Below, piece by piece: positions 54,215 to 63,533 of a DNA stretch of 64,000 nt. The DNA is taken from positions 62,001 through 126,000 of the forward strand of contig CAZDQL010000002.1 in the NCBI GenBank assembly GCA_964507325.1, in the 5' to 3' direction. Position 1 is the stretch's first letter. Every line of letters begins with the position of its first letter. The notes below the pieces were generated by a model that worked only from the letters and a program-made list of their open reading frames with translations, ran no database searches and was not told the DNA's origin. Made by a program: the position numbers and the translations under genes. This stretch comes from CAZDQL01 sp964507325 (GTDB lineage Bacteria > Planctomycetota > UBA1135 > GCA-002686595).

Positions 54215-55301
54215 GGACCTTCCTCCCGAAGCGGTGGTAGGCCGCGCAGGCGCCCTCCGTGGAGACCATCGGTGCGCCGAGGGGATGCTCCGGAGTGCAC
54301 GCGCCGTCGAAGGCTGCGCAGGCCGAGGGCCTCTTCAGGCCCTGGAGGATCTCCCCGGCGATGCACTCCGGCGGCTCCTCGGCCGCGATGCCCCCGACCT
54401 CGAAACGCTCTTCCGCGTCGAAGCGGGCGAAGGCGGGCTGCAGCCGCAGGCCGCTCTCCGGGATGCAGCCGATGCCGCGCCACTTCCGGTCGCAGACGCC
54501 GAAGACCTGCTCCACGGCCTGCCGCGCGTGCGAGTTGCCCTCGCGACGCACCGAGCGCGCGTACTGGTTCTCGACCCCGTAGCGGCCCTCCTCGAGGGCG
54601 CACAGGAGCAGGTGCAGGCCCTGCAGGAGGTCGAGCGGCTCGAACCCCGTCACCACGATCGGGACGCGGAACTCCTCGGCGAGGGGCTCGTACTGTTCGT
54701 AGCCCATCACCGTGCACACGTGGCCCGCAGCGAGGAAGCCCTCCACCCGGTTCGTCGGCGCCGAGAGGATGGCCCGCATCGCGGGCGGCACCAAGACGTG
54801 CGAGCAGAGGATCGAGAAGTTCTCGAGGCCCAGCTCATGCGCCCGTTGCACCGCCATCGCGTTGGCCGGCGCGGTCGTCTCGAAGCCCACGGCGAAGAAG
54901 ACCACCTGTTGGTCGGGATTCTTCGCGGCGAGGGTCACCGCGTCGAGGGGCGAGTAGACGATGCGCACGTCGGCTCCCTCCGCCTTCGCCCCGAGCAGGT
55001 TCTGGGTGGATCCGGGCACGCGCAGCATGTCTCCGAAGGAGGTCAGGATCACCCCCCGCCGCCTGGCCAGGGCGATGGCGCGGTCGATCAGCTCCAGGGG
55101 GGTGACGCACACCGGGCAACCGGGGCCGTGGACGATCGACACCTCTTCGGGGACCAGGCGATCGATCCCGTTCTTGATCAGGGTGTGGGTCTGGCCGCCG
55201 CAGATCTCCATCACCGTGTGCGGTCGGGTGACCTTGCGGTGCATGGCCGCCAGGAATTCCGCGGCCTCCGCTTCCCCGCGGTACTCGTCCACGTACTTCA
55301 T
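54207..55301 (-). CDS. hypD: Hydrogenase maturation protein HypD
   Basis: A 364-aa iron-sulfur protein. CGGQTHT (about 31-37) and [11 protein letters not shown] (about 57-67) are the HypD hallmark motifs. C-terminal cysteines ([15 protein letters not shown] and CRAGEILQG-type region) bind the 4Fe-4S cluster. With HypC it forms the scaffold on which Fe(CN)2CO is built. ATG 55301 overlaps the hypC stop as ATGA, so translation is coupled. Confidence 0.95.
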   Translation of the reverse strand: MKYVDEYRGEAEAAEFLAAMHRKVTRPHTVMEICGGQTHTLIKNGIDRLVPEEVSIVHGPGCPVCVTPLELIDRAIALARRRGVILTSFGDMLRVPGSTQNLLGAKAEGADVRIVYSPLDAVTLAAKNPDQQVVFFAVGFETTAPANAMAVQRAHELGLENFSILCSHVLVPPAMRAILSAPTNRVEGFLAAGHVCTVMGYEQYEPLAEEFRVPIVVTGFEPLDLLQGLHLLLCALEEGRYGVENQYARSVRREGNSHARQAVEQVFGVCDRKWRGIGCIPESGLRLQPAFARFDAEERFEVGGIAAEEPPECIAGEILQGLKRPSACAAFDGACTPEHPLGAPMVSTEGACAAYHRFGRKVHV

Positions 55302-55543
55302 CGCCGCACCTCCTCCTCGCTCGCGAGCTCCGTGAGCAGGGCGAAGACCTCCTGCGCCTCCTCCTCGTCGATCTTGCTGAGGGCGAACCCGACGTGGACG
55401 AGGACGTAGTCCCCCACCTCCGCGTCGGGCACGTAGGCCAGGCACACCTCACGCTGCGAACCGCCGAAGCTGACCGTGCCCGAGGGCACTCCCAGCTCGT
55501 CCTGGCCGCTGCTCACCACCCTTCCCGGGACTCCAAGGCACAT
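55298..55543 (-). CDS. hypC: Hydrogenase maturation chaperone HypC
   Basis: An 81-aa protein, the normal size. The N-terminal Cys2 in MCLGVPG is the residue that binds the iron unit and the large subunit's cofactor-site Cys. [13 protein letters not shown] is the typical strand, and the tail is acidic. GGAGG lies 9 nt before ATG. Its position between hypF and hypD is usual. Confidence 0.95.
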   Translation of the reverse strand: MCLGVPGRVVSSGQDELGVPSGTVSFGGSQREVCLAYVPDAEVGDYVLVHVGFALSKIDEEEAQEVFALLTELASEEEVRR

Positions 55544-55633
55544 CGTCGATCCTCCGGGGCCTTCATCGGGTGGATGCCGCGAGGGCTTGACGGGGCGCGG
55601 GGCGGAAAGCGGGGGACGGCCCCCCCGGTCCCG

Positions 55634-57979
55634 CTACTCCCCGCGCAGGCGGGCGGCGGCCACCGCGACCTGCCCGCAGGCGATCCCCCCGTCGTTGGGG
55701 GGGACTTGGCGGTGGAGCAGCACCCGGAAGCCGGCGCGACGCAGGCCCGCCAGGGCGCGCTCGGTGAGGAGGCGGTTCTGCATGCAGCCACCGGAGAGGG
55801 CCACCGTCTCCTGGCCCGCGGCCTCCGCCGCCGCGACGACCGCCTCCACGAGCGCCCCGTGGAAGCGGCTGGCGACGAGCTCGCGCGCGACCCCCGCCCG
55901 CAGGTCGGCGAGCAGCGCCTCGAGCAGGGGTCGCCAGTCCACCAGGCCGGGCTCGGCCGTGGCTGCCGAGGGGGGCTCGAAGGAGATGGGGTAGGCGTCC
56001 TCCACTCCGGGGTCGGCGAGGTGCTCGAGACCCATCGCCGCCTGCCCCTCGAAGCTCACCTCCTGGCAGACGCCGAGCAGAGCGGCCACGCCGTCGAAGA
56101 GTCGGCCGGCACTGGTCGTGCGCGGGCAGTGGACGTCGCGGGCGAGCATGCCGGCGAGGGCGCGCCGCTCGGAGGTGGTGAAGGCCCGCAGGGGCTCGAG
56201 CTCGAGCGCTTCCAGCGCCCGCTCACCCCCGAGCTCCCACAGCAGGGCCAGGGCCGAGCGCCGCGGCTCGCGCACCGCCGCGTCGCCGCCGGGGAGGCGG
56301 AAGGGACGCAGGCAGGCGAAGCGGCGGAAGCCGGCCGCGTCGCCGAGCAGGAACTCGCCCCCCCAGATCACCCCGTCCGGCCCGAAGCCGGTCCCATCCC
56401 AGACGACGCCCAGGGCCGGCCCCCGGTGCCCGTTCTCCGCCAGGCAGGCGGCGAAGTGGGCGTGGTGGTGCTGGACCGGGATCAGGGGCCGCCCCGCGAG
56501 GCGCGACGGGGCCTCGGCGCTGGACGCCGGCGGATCGCCGACCGCCGCACGGGCCCAGCCCGTCGTGACGTAGTCCGGGTGGAGATCGCAGGCCACGGCG
56601 ACGGGGTCGGCGTCGTAGAGGTCGAGGAAGTCCTCGATCACCTCCCTGAAGGCCGCCTGCGCCTCGGGAGACTCCATGTCGCCGAGGTGCTGGCTGACGA
56701 AGACCTGCCGTCCGAGACCGAGGGCGATCGTGTTCTTGAGGTGACCTCCCACCGCCAGCACCGGCGGGAGCTCCTCGTCGAGGACCAGAGGCCGCGGTGC
56801 GAAGCCCCGGGCGCGTCGCAGGAGCCGCAGCTGGTCGTCGACGATCCAGGCCACGCTGTCGTCGACGTGCCGCACGATGGGGCGGTCGTGCACGAGGAAG
56901 CGCTCGGCGATGCCACCCAGCTTCTCGAGCGCCTCCCCGTTCTCGATGCAGATCGGCTCCTCGCTCAGATTGCCGCTGGTGGCCACCACCGGCCGGCCCA
57001 CTGCGGCGAGCAGGAGGTGATGGAGAGGCGAGTAGGGCAGCATCACGCCCCAGGTGGGATTGCCCGGTGCGACCCCCTCGTCCACCGCCGCCCCCTCCCG
57101 GCGGGGCAGCAGGACGATCGGCGCCTCCGGGGAACGGAGCGCCTCCTCCGCCTGGGGATCCAGATGGCAGATCTCACGCGCCTGGTCCAGGTCGCGCACC
57201 ATGAGGGCGAAGGGCTTGGCGCGGCGGGGCTTGCGCTCCCGCAGGCGGGCGACCGCCGCGCCGTTGGTCGCGTCGACCAGGAGGTGGAAGCCGCCGAGCC
57301 CCTTCACCGCCACGATCGCCCCCTGGCGCAGCGCCTCGGCGGCGCCCTGGAGCGCGGCGTCCCCCGTGGCGCCCGCGGCTCCCCCCGGGTCGAGGAGCGA
57401 CAGCTGCGGACCACAAGCGGGACAGGCGTTCGGCTGGGCGTGGAAGCGCCGGTCCAGCGGCGACTCGTACTCCGCGCGGCAGGCGGGGCACATCGAGAAG
57501 CCCGCCATCGAGGTGCGCGGGCGATCGTAGGGGAGGGAGCGCAGGATGGTGAAGCGCGGGCCGCACAGGGTGCAGTTCGTGAAGGGGTAGAGGTGGCGGC
57601 GGTCGCTCTCGTCGAGGACCTCCCCTAGGCAGGCGGGGCAGGTGGCGATCTCGGGCAGGATCTGAGCGGTCCGCTCCCCCGTCTCGTCGCTGGGGCGGAT
57701 CTCGAAGCCCTCGGCGCCTCGGGGGAGGTCCCAATCCACCTCCATCGCTACGATCGCGGCCGCGGCGGGCCTCTCGCCCTCGATGCGCGCCAGGAGCTCG
57801 TCGAGGGCGACCCGCGGACCCTCGACCTCGATCGTCAGTCCCCGGGCGTCGTTGACCACCCACCCATCGAGGGAGAGCTCCGTGGCCAGTCGATAGACGA
57901 AGGGCCGGAATCCCACGCCCTGGACGGCGCCCTGGATCCTCGCCCGCATGAGGAGGCATTCGGGAGGCGACTCGGGCAC
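55634..57979 (-). CDS. hypF: Carbamoyltransferase HypF
   Basis: A 781-aa protein, the normal length. Domain order: acylphosphatase-like (GAVQGVGFRPFVYRLA, about 18-33); two zinc fingers of CxxC type (about 115-195); YrdC-like domain (about 215-390); Kae1-like carbamoyltransferase with HHHAHFAACLAENG (about 505-518) and a C-terminal SGGCMQN loop. It makes thiocarbamate on HypE from carbamoyl phosphate. GTG 57979 gives the listed start; ATG 57949 would start directly at the acylphosphatase domain and is possible. First gene of the minus-strand hyp operon. Confidence 0.95.
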   Translation of the reverse strand: MPESPPECLLMRARIQGAVQGVGFRPFVYRLATELSLDGWVVNDARGLTIEVEGPRVALDELLARIEGERPAAAAIVAMEVDWDLPRGAEGFEIRPSDETGERTAQILPEIATCPACLGEVLDESDRRHLYPFTNCTLCGPRFTILRSLPYDRPRTSMAGFSMCPACRAEYESPLDRRFHAQPNACPACGPQLSLLDPGGAAGATGDAALQGAAEALRQGAIVAVKGLGGFHLLVDATNGAAVARLRERKPRRAKPFALMVRDLDQAREICHLDPQAEEALRSPEAPIVLLPRREGAAVDEGVAPGNPTWGVMLPYSPLHHLLLAAVGRPVVATSGNLSEEPICIENGEALEKLGGIAERFLVHDRPIVRHVDDSVAWIVDDQLRLLRRARGFAPRPLVLDEELPPVLAVGGHLKNTIALGLGRQVFVSQHLGDMESPEAQAAFREVIEDFLDLYDADPVAVACDLHPDYVTTGWARAAVGDPPASSAEAPSRLAGRPLIPVQHHHAHFAACLAENGHRGPALGVVWDGTGFGPDGVIWGGEFLLGDAAGFRRFACLRPFRLPGGDAAVREPRRSALALLWELGGERALEALELEPLRAFTTSERRALAGMLARDVHCPRTTSAGRLFDGVAALLGVCQEVSFEGQAAMGLEHLADPGVEDAYPISFEPPSAATAEPGLVDWRPLLEALLADLRAGVARELVASRFHGALVEAVVAAAEAAGQETVALSGGCMQNRLLTERALAGLRRAGFRVLLHRQVPPNDGGIACGQVAVAAARLRGE

Positions 57980-58283
57980 ATGGGGACTCTACCAGGCGTG
58001 GGGGGCCCTTTCCGGTGACGGCGGGGCGCCGTCCGGGTCTCGGGGGATTCCCTGAGGTCCGCGACGGCCTCGATCCCCGGCTCGCAGCTCACCCCCCGAG
58101 GGTGGGGAGGAGAGGCGTTCGAGCGGTTGGGAGGCGGCTTGGCCAGACCCGGAATTGCTTCAGGGCCTCCCCCGCGAAGATCCGAATAGGGACTGTCCCC
58201 TGGCTTGCGTCCCCGCCCTCCGGTTGCCGACCCCTGGCCCCGGCCACGGGAGCGCCTGCCCCAGATCACCCCGGAGGCCACCC
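57980..58283. promoter_or_regulatory. Divergent control region of the hydrogenase locus
   Basis: The 304 bp hold no gene. They separate hypF (minus) from the large-subunit gene (plus) and must carry promoters for both operons. Seen: a palindrome GGGACTGTCCC at 58189-58199, a hairpin-like CACCC/GGGTG near 58090-58104, and GGAGG at 58273-58277 just before the TTG start. A TTGG...TTGC pair near 58139-58158 has the wrong spacing for sigma-54. No clear -10 box was found. Confidence 0.5.
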
Positions 58284-59810
58284 TTGGCCAAGACGATCAG
58301 CATCAGCCCCATCACCCGCATCGAGGGGCACCTGGCTATCCACACGGACACGCGGACCGCTGAGGACGGCCGTCTGGAGGTGACGGCTGCGCACTGCGAA
58401 GGCGAGATGTTCCGCGGCATCGAGAAGATCCTCGAGGGCCGGGACCCACTCGATGCCCAGCAGATCACCCAGCGCATCTGCGGCGTCTGCCCCGTGTCGC
58501 ACGGCATCGCCTCCGTGCGAGCCCAGGAGAATGCCTACGGCATCGTCCCCAACCACAACGGGCGGCTCCTGCAGAACCTGATCCTCGCGGCGAACTACCT
58601 GCAGTCGCACGTCCTGCACTTCTACCACTTGGCCGCCCTCGACTTCGTCGACGTGACGGCCATCCTCGCCTACCAAGGCCAAGACGGGACGCTGCGAGCG
58701 GTCAAGGCTTGGGTTCAGGATGCGCTGGACCGCGGAGACGCTTTCGCCGCCGCGCCCCTCCTGCCCCGTTGGGAAGCCGACTACGTCGAGGACGTGGGCG
58801 TCAACTGCGAGCTGATCGCGCACTACGCGCAGGCGCTCGAGATCCGCAAGATCGCCCACGAGATGTGTGCGGTCTTCGGGGCCAAGATGCCGCACAGCAC
58901 CTCCATCGTGCCCGGCGGCTGCACGCAGCGGCCCACCATGGAGCGCATCCTCGCCTACGGGTCGCGCCTCGAGAAGGTCGAGTCGTTCATCCTCGACACC
59001 TACCTGCCCGACGTCGTCACCGCGGCGGGCGCCTTCCCCCGGCTGTGGGACGTGGGCCGTGGCTACGACAACTTCCTGTCCTACGGCGTGTTCGAGATGA
59101 ACGAAGCAGGGGACCGCTTCCTGCCCCCCGGTGCGGTGATCGAGGGCAAGTTCGAGCGCTTCGATCAGGCACGCATCTCGGAGGAGGTGGGCAGCTCGCG
59201 CTTCGACTCGGGTTCCAAGCTGCACCCCTCGAGGGGAGAGACGCAACCCTCGCCGCACAAGGGCGGTGCCTACTCCTGGCTCAAGGCCCCGCGCTACAAG
59301 GGGCATCCGATGGAGGTCGGCCCCCTGGCCCGGGTCCTCTGCGCCTATCACTCCTCGACCGACCACTGGGTCCACAAGGCGGTGAACGGGGTGTTGGGGA
59401 AGTACGAGGTCCCCGCCGAGAAGCTCAACTCGGTCCTCGGCCGGCACCTGGCGCGGGTCCTGGAGGCGGTCTGGGTCGCCAAGCAGTCCCACGAGTGGCT
59501 GGACGAGCTCGAGATCGACGGCTCCCCCGCCCGGGACTTCGACCTGCCGCTCGAGGCCTCCGGCATCGGCCTGACCGAGGCTCCCCGCGGAGCCCTGGGT
59601 CACTGGCTCGAGATCTCCAACCACCTCATCTCGCGCTACCAGTGCGTCGTGCCCACGACCTGGAACTGCTCCCCCCGCGACGATGCGGGCAAGCCGGGCC
59701 CGGTGGAGATGGCCCTCGAAGGCACCGTCGTCGAGGACCCCGACCAACCGATCGATCCCGCCCGGATCGTGCGCTCCTTCGATCCCTGCATCGCCTGCGC
59801 CGTGCACTGA
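58284..59810 (+). CDS. [NiFe]-hydrogenase large (catalytic) subunit
   Basis: A 508-aa protein starting with TTG at 58284; GGAGG with a 6-nt spacer decides this start, and ISPITRIEGHL follows at once. The NiFe ligands are Cys66 and Cys69 (RICGVCPVSH) and Cys502 and Cys505 (DPCIACAVH). The protein ends at that final His; the C-terminal peptide which a HupD/HyaD-type protease normally cuts off is absent. H2-sensing hydrogenases (HupV/HoxC) and some others are known to lack it. No protease gene was found. The overall sequence looks like group 1/2 enzymes. Gene order large-small is reversed from most uptake operons. Confidence 0.93.
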   Translation: MAKTISISPITRIEGHLAIHTDTRTAEDGRLEVTAAHCEGEMFRGIEKILEGRDPLDAQQITQRICGVCPVSHGIASVRAQENAYGIVPNHNGRLLQNLILAANYLQSHVLHFYHLAALDFVDVTAILAYQGQDGTLRAVKAWVQDALDRGDAFAAAPLLPRWEADYVEDVGVNCELIAHYAQALEIRKIAHEMCAVFGAKMPHSTSIVPGGCTQRPTMERILAYGSRLEKVESFILDTYLPDVVTAAGAFPRLWDVGRGYDNFLSYGVFEMNEAGDRFLPPGAVIEGKFERFDQARISEEVGSSRFDSGSKLHPSRGETQPSPHKGGAYSWLKAPRYKGHPMEVGPLARVLCAYHSSTDHWVHKAVNGVLGKYEVPAEKLNSVLGRHLARVLEAVWVAKQSHEWLDELEIDGSPARDFDLPLEASGIGLTEAPRGALGHWLEISNHLISRYQCVVPTTWNCSPRDDAGKPGPVEMALEGTVVEDPDQPIDPARIVRSFDPCIACAVH

Positions 59811-59847
59811 CCCACCGCCGTCCACGCAACCGACGGATAGCAAGATC

Positions 59848-60813
59848 ATGGCTGACCTTTCCCGACGCCAAATCCTGAGACTCGGGGCCCTGCTGACGGC
59901 CTCGGCCGGGCTCTCCCGTACGGAGAGCCGGGCGATGGCCGGCGGCCTGCTCCGCATGGCGGGTGGCAACCCGAGGGTGTGCTGGGTGCAAGCCCAGTCT
60001 TGCTCCGGCTGCTCGGTATCGCTCCTCAACTCCGACCATCCGGGGCCCCTGGAGCTGCTCACCCAGTACATCTCCCTCGTCTTCCACCAGAACGTCGGCG
60101 CCGCCCAAGGCCAGACCGTGGTCGACCTGCTGGAGCAGATCGAGGAGGCGGGCGATTTCGTGCTCGTCGTCGAGGGCGCCATTCCCCTCGACATGCCGGA
60201 GGCGTGCACCATCGCCGGCCGGTCGATCCAGGACATCCTGGTCCCGCTGACGCGCAAGGCCATGGCGGTCGTGGCGGTCGGTACCTGCGCCGCGTACGGG
60301 GGCATCCCCGGGGCGGAGGGCAACCCGACCGGCGCGGGCTCGGTGCGTGACCTGATGGTGAAGGCGGGCATCCCGGTCGAGGGCCGCCTGCTGAACTGCC
60401 CCAGCTGCCCGACCCATCCGAAGTCTGTCGTCGGGACCCTCGCCTACGTGGCGGGTCGCGGTTACCCGGAGGTGCATCCGGAGCTCCTGACTCCGAGAAT
60501 GTTCTACAGCAGCTCGACCCACGACGACTGCCCGCGCTTCCACTACTACAACAAGCACATCTACGCCGAGCAGTTCGGAGCCGAAGAGGGCTGCCTCTTC
60601 AAGCTGGGCTGTCTGGGCCCCTTGACCTTCACCGAGTGCCCGCGCCGGCAATGGAACGGTGGCGTCAACTGGTGCATCCGGGCGGGAGCTCCCTGCATCG
60701 GGTGTAGCTTCGAGGGCTTCGCCCGTCGGCGCGACTTCCCGTTCTACAGGAAGGGCGAGCAGTACCACGCCGTGGCCAGGGTGGAGCGCGGCCTCCAGGA
60801 GGAGCAGTCATGA
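59848..60813 (+). CDS. [NiFe]-hydrogenase small subunit with Tat-like leader
   Basis: A 321-aa protein. The start SRRQILRLG (residues 5-13) plus a hydrophobic stretch and AMA-type cleavage site looks like a Tat signal. The proximal cluster uses Cys52 and Cys55 ([11 protein letters not shown]), GTCAAYGG and NCPSCPTHP. The C-terminal [18 protein letters not shown] and [10 protein letters not shown] bind medial and distal clusters. No C-terminal membrane anchor and no cytochrome b gene are present, so electrons must go to an unknown acceptor. It overlaps the chemoreceptor gene as ATGA. Confidence 0.92.
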   Translation: MADLSRRQILRLGALLTASAGLSRTESRAMAGGLLRMAGGNPRVCWVQAQSCSGCSVSLLNSDHPGPLELLTQYISLVFHQNVGAAQGQTVVDLLEQIEEAGDFVLVVEGAIPLDMPEACTIAGRSIQDILVPLTRKAMAVVAVGTCAAYGGIPGAEGNPTGAGSVRDLMVKAGIPVEGRLLNCPSCPTHPKSVVGTLAYVAGRGYPEVHPELLTPRMFYSSSTHDDCPRFHYYNKHIYAEQFGAEEGCLFKLGCLGPLTFTECPRRQWNGGVNWCIRAGAPCIGCSFEGFARRRDFPFYRKGEQYHAVARVERGLQEEQS

Positions 60814-62456
60814 GCCTCAGTCGTCGGATCTTCCTCGTCATGCTGGGCCTCTTCTGTGGCTCGGGGATGCTGCTGCAGCTGATCACCAACCGCCTGACGA
60901 CCACCGGGTTCCAGGATGTCATGCAGCAGATCGGGGGCTCCATGGACGAGATGCAAGTGTCGACCGTGCAGAGCATCGAGGCGATGGGAGCGGAGTCCGC
61001 CCAGGACCTGCTCGAGGAGATCAAGATCGCGATCGGCGAGTCCCTGCAGCCGGGCGAAGCCGAGAAGTTCCTCTACATCGCGGAACAGCAGGAGAAGCTC
61101 TCCTCGCTGACCGAGTTCTCGTTCTTCGGACCCGACGGCATGGTCGAGCTGTCCTCCTCGGCTGACGCCGAGGGTCGCGTCGCGCCCCCCGAAGTCTGGG
61201 AGGAGGCGCGCAGCATGAGGACGCGGGTGGTGGTCAACGACGAAGAGCACATCGGGCTCTACGAGCCGCTCTTCGCTGACGCGGACATGAACCGCTTCCA
61301 CCCGGACATGGCCTTGGGCCAGTTCTACGGGATGATCTACGTGGAGCTCTCCAAGGAGAAGATCAACGAGACGGTCGCCCACGAGCGCGATCTGATCGCG
61401 GCCGCTCTCGCCCAGGGGGAGGCGAGCTTCGGCGACGCCTTCCGCAGAGGCCTCTGGGTGAGCGGGATCGGGCTGCTGCTGAGCATCGCGGTCGTCGCGC
61501 TGGCCCTGCACCTCACCATCAACCGCACGGTCAGGCGCCCGATCCACCACATCATGGCGACTCTGCAGGAGGGCGCTGACAAGGTCAGCCAATACTCCCA
61601 CGAGGTCGCCAACGCCAGCCAGACCGTCGCCCACGGTTCGAGCGGTCAGTCCGAAGCGCTCCAGGACACGTCGAAGAGCATCGAGGAGATCGCCACCATG
61701 GCCGAGGCCCACGCCAAGAGCTCGAAGAACGTGGGCGAGATGGCCGAACGGAACTCGAACTCGGTGGTCGAGGCCCAAAGGCTCGTCCAGGGCACCCAGG
61801 CCGCCTCCAAGGACGCCCAGGACGCCACCCATCGCCTCGCCTCGGCGATGAGCGAGCTGAAGGACTCCTCCGTGCAGACCGCGAAGATCATCCAGACCAT
61901 CGACGCCATCGCCTTCCAGACCAACCTGCTCGCCCTCAACGCCGCGGTCGAAGCCGCCCGGGCGGGAGACGCGGGGAAGGGGTTCGCGGTGGTCGCCGAA
62001 GAGGTGCGCAGTCTCGCCCAGCAGAGCGCCGGAGCGGTGGGGGAGACCTCCGCCCTGATCGAGGAAGCCCGCGCCCGCACCGACAACGGCGTGCGCGCCA
62101 CGACCGAGGTGGAGAAGCTCCTCGACGAGATCTTCCAGTCCGTCGAGAAGGCGGTGGCGCATGTGACGGAGATTGCGGCGGCCAGCCAGGAGCAGCTCGC
62201 CGTGGTCGAGACGATGGCCGCGGGCTCTGGGAACCAGAGCAAGGGCATCAGCCGCATCAACGAGGTGATGACCAAGATCAACGAGTCCACCGTGGAGACG
62301 GCCGCCTCCGCCGAGGAGTCGGCGTCGGTCTCCATGGAGCTCGGCCAGCAGGCCGACAACCTGCGCAACGTGGTGTGTCACCTCGAGGCCCTGGTCTCGG
62401 GGCAGAAGCAGAACGGGTCAGCGCTCGGGGAAGAGACCCTCTCCGGGAGCGCTTGA
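60810..62456 (+). CDS. Methyl-accepting chemotaxis protein inside the hydrogenase operon
   Basis: A 548-aa chemoreceptor. TM1 is about 7-26, the periplasmic part about 27-212, TM2 about 214-236. A short HAMP-like linker follows, then a long coiled coil with the hairpin tip [20 protein letters not shown] (about 370-389), the universal CheA/CheW-binding end. The periplasmic domain is a mostly helical module with a short PAS/Cache-like [12 protein letters not shown] strand pair; its ligand is unknown. No CheR-binding pentapeptide at the C-terminus. Its ATG overlaps the small-subunit TGA (ATGA), so both are translated together, which points to a joint function such as H2 or redox taxis (inference). 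Confidence 0.93.
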   Translation: MSLSRRIFLVMLGLFCGSGMLLQLITNRLTTTGFQDVMQQIGGSMDEMQVSTVQSIEAMGAESAQDLLEEIKIAIGESLQPGEAEKFLYIAEQQEKLSSLTEFSFFGPDGMVELSSSADAEGRVAPPEVWEEARSMRTRVVVNDEEHIGLYEPLFADADMNRFHPDMALGQFYGMIYVELSKEKINETVAHERDLIAAALAQGEASFGDAFRRGLWVSGIGLLLSIAVVALALHLTINRTVRRPIHHIMATLQEGADKVSQYSHEVANASQTVAHGSSGQSEALQDTSKSIEEIATMAEAHAKSSKNVGEMAERNSNSVVEAQRLVQGTQAASKDAQDATHRLASAMSELKDSSVQTAKIIQTIDAIAFQTNLLALNAAVEAARAGDAGKGFAVVAEEVRSLAQQSAGAVGETSALIEEARARTDNGVRATTEVEKLLDEIFQSVEKAVAHVTEIAAASQEQLAVVETMAAGSGNQSKGISRINEVMTKINESTVETAASAEESASVSMELGQQADNLRNVVCHLEALVSGQKQNGSALGEETLSGSA

Positions 62457-62466
62457 GGGTCGCGAG

Positions 62467-62859
62467 GTGCACGAGCTGGCCCTCGCCGATCACCTCCTGC
62501 GCCACGTCCTCCATTGCGCGGGGACGGGGGGCCTGACGCGGGTGCTTCGGATCGAGCTCAGCGTGGGCAGGGCGCAACAGGTGGTCGCGGAGGCGCTGCG
62601 CACGGCGTTCACGGTGCTCAGTGAGGACACGATCGCCGCCGGAGCGGAGCTCGTGCTGGTCGAGGAACCGCTCTCCGCGCGCTGCGAGGCCTGCGGGGAG
62701 TCCTTCTCGCCCGCCATCGACGACTTCACCTGCCCCGGGTGCGGCCGAGCGGCCGCCCGTCTGGTGGGGGGCACGGACGTGGTGTTGACCTCGATCGAAG
62801 GGGAGGGGGAGGTGGACGCGGAATGCGCCTGCGAACCAAGGAAGGAGACAGTGCAGTGA
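62467..62859 (+). CDS. hypA: Hydrogenase/urease nickel metallochaperone HypA
   Basis: A 130-aa protein, slightly longer than usual. MHELALAD at the N-terminus contains His2, the nickel ligand. The zinc site is CEACGESF and CPGCGR (two CxxC pairs, about 75-100). It hands nickel to the large subunit with HypB. GTG start, 10 nt after the chemoreceptor stop. The acidic, Cys-containing tail (ECACEPRK) is unusual. Confidence 0.93.
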   Translation: MHELALADHLLRHVLHCAGTGGLTRVLRIELSVGRAQQVVAEALRTAFTVLSEDTIAAGAELVLVEEPLSARCEACGESFSPAIDDFTCPGCGRAAARLVGGTDVVLTSIEGEGEVDAECACEPRKETVQ

Positions 62860-63533
62860 AGATCCAAGTCGTAGAGAGCGTGCTCAAGGCAGAGGAATCC
62901 CTGGCCGAGGCCAACCGTCGCAGCCTGAGCGAGATCGGGGTGCTGGCGCTGAACGTCGTCTCGGCGCCGGGCAGCGGCAAGACGACCCTCCTGGAGCGCA
63001 CGCTGGAGGCCCTCGGCCCCGCCGATCGCTGCGCGGTGCTGGTGGGCGATCTGCAGACGACTCGCGATGCCGAGCGGCTCGCTCCCGCCAGCGCCGACGT
63101 GGTCCAGATCAACACCGGCCGCGGCTGCCACCTCTCCGCGGCCCAGGTAGGCGATGGGCTCGACCGACTGACTCTCGAGCAGATCTCCTACCTGTTCATC
63201 GAGAACGTGGGGAACATGGTCTGCCCGGCCGGGCACGACCTGGGGGAGCACCTGCGGGTGGCCCTCCTGAGTCTGCCGGAGGGGGACGACAAGGTCGCGA
63301 AGTACCCCACCCTCTTCCAGTCCGCGGACGTGGTGCTACTGACCAAGATCGACCTGATGGAGGTCCTGGACTTCGATCCGGAGCGGGTCCGCGCGGATCT
63401 CGATCAGCTCAACGACCGCGCCCCCCTCCTGCCCCTCTCCTCGAAGAGCGGGGAGGGCATGGACGCGTGGTGGGCGTGGCTCGAGAGGAGTCGCAGGGAG
63501 CTACTCGACGGATCGGTCGCCCGCTGCGCCTGA
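62856..63533 (+). CDS. hypB: Nickel-inserting GTPase HypB
   Basis: A 225-aa SIMIBI-class GTPase. The P-loop is SAPGSGKTT (about 31-39), followed by DLQTTRDAERL, and the NKxD equivalent is TKID near 167-170. The His-rich N-terminal nickel store found in some HypB proteins is absent. A Cys/His pair (GRGCHLSA, MVCPAGHD) forms the metal site at the dimer interface. The chosen GTG 62856 overlaps the hypA stop as GTGA and has AAGGAG upstream; an in-frame ATG at 62823 lies inside hypA. Confidence 0.93.
   Translation: MKIQVVESVLKAEESLAEANRRSLSEIGVLALNVVSAPGSGKTTLLERTLEALGPADRCAVLVGDLQTTRDAERLAPASADVVQINTGRGCHLSAAQVGDGLDRLTLEQISYLFIENVGNMVCPAGHDLGEHLRVALLSLPEGDDKVAKYPTLFQSADVVLLTKIDLMEVLDFDPERVRADLDQLNDRAPLLPLSSKSGEGMDAWWAWLERSRRELLDGSVARCA

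Noticed and set aside
57949..57979. ATG 57949 as the hypF start
   Set aside because: Not excluded, only second choice: no ribosome-binding site is clear for either, and the longer form keeps an open frame with usual codons.
58139..58158. TTGG...TTGC as a sigma-54 promoter for the hydrogenase operon
   Set aside because: There are 14 nt between GG and GC; sigma-54 sites need 10.
59783..59810. [NiFeSe] hydrogenase with selenocysteine in the C-terminal motif
   Set aside because: Both positions of DPCIACAVH are TGC cysteine codons, with no TGA.
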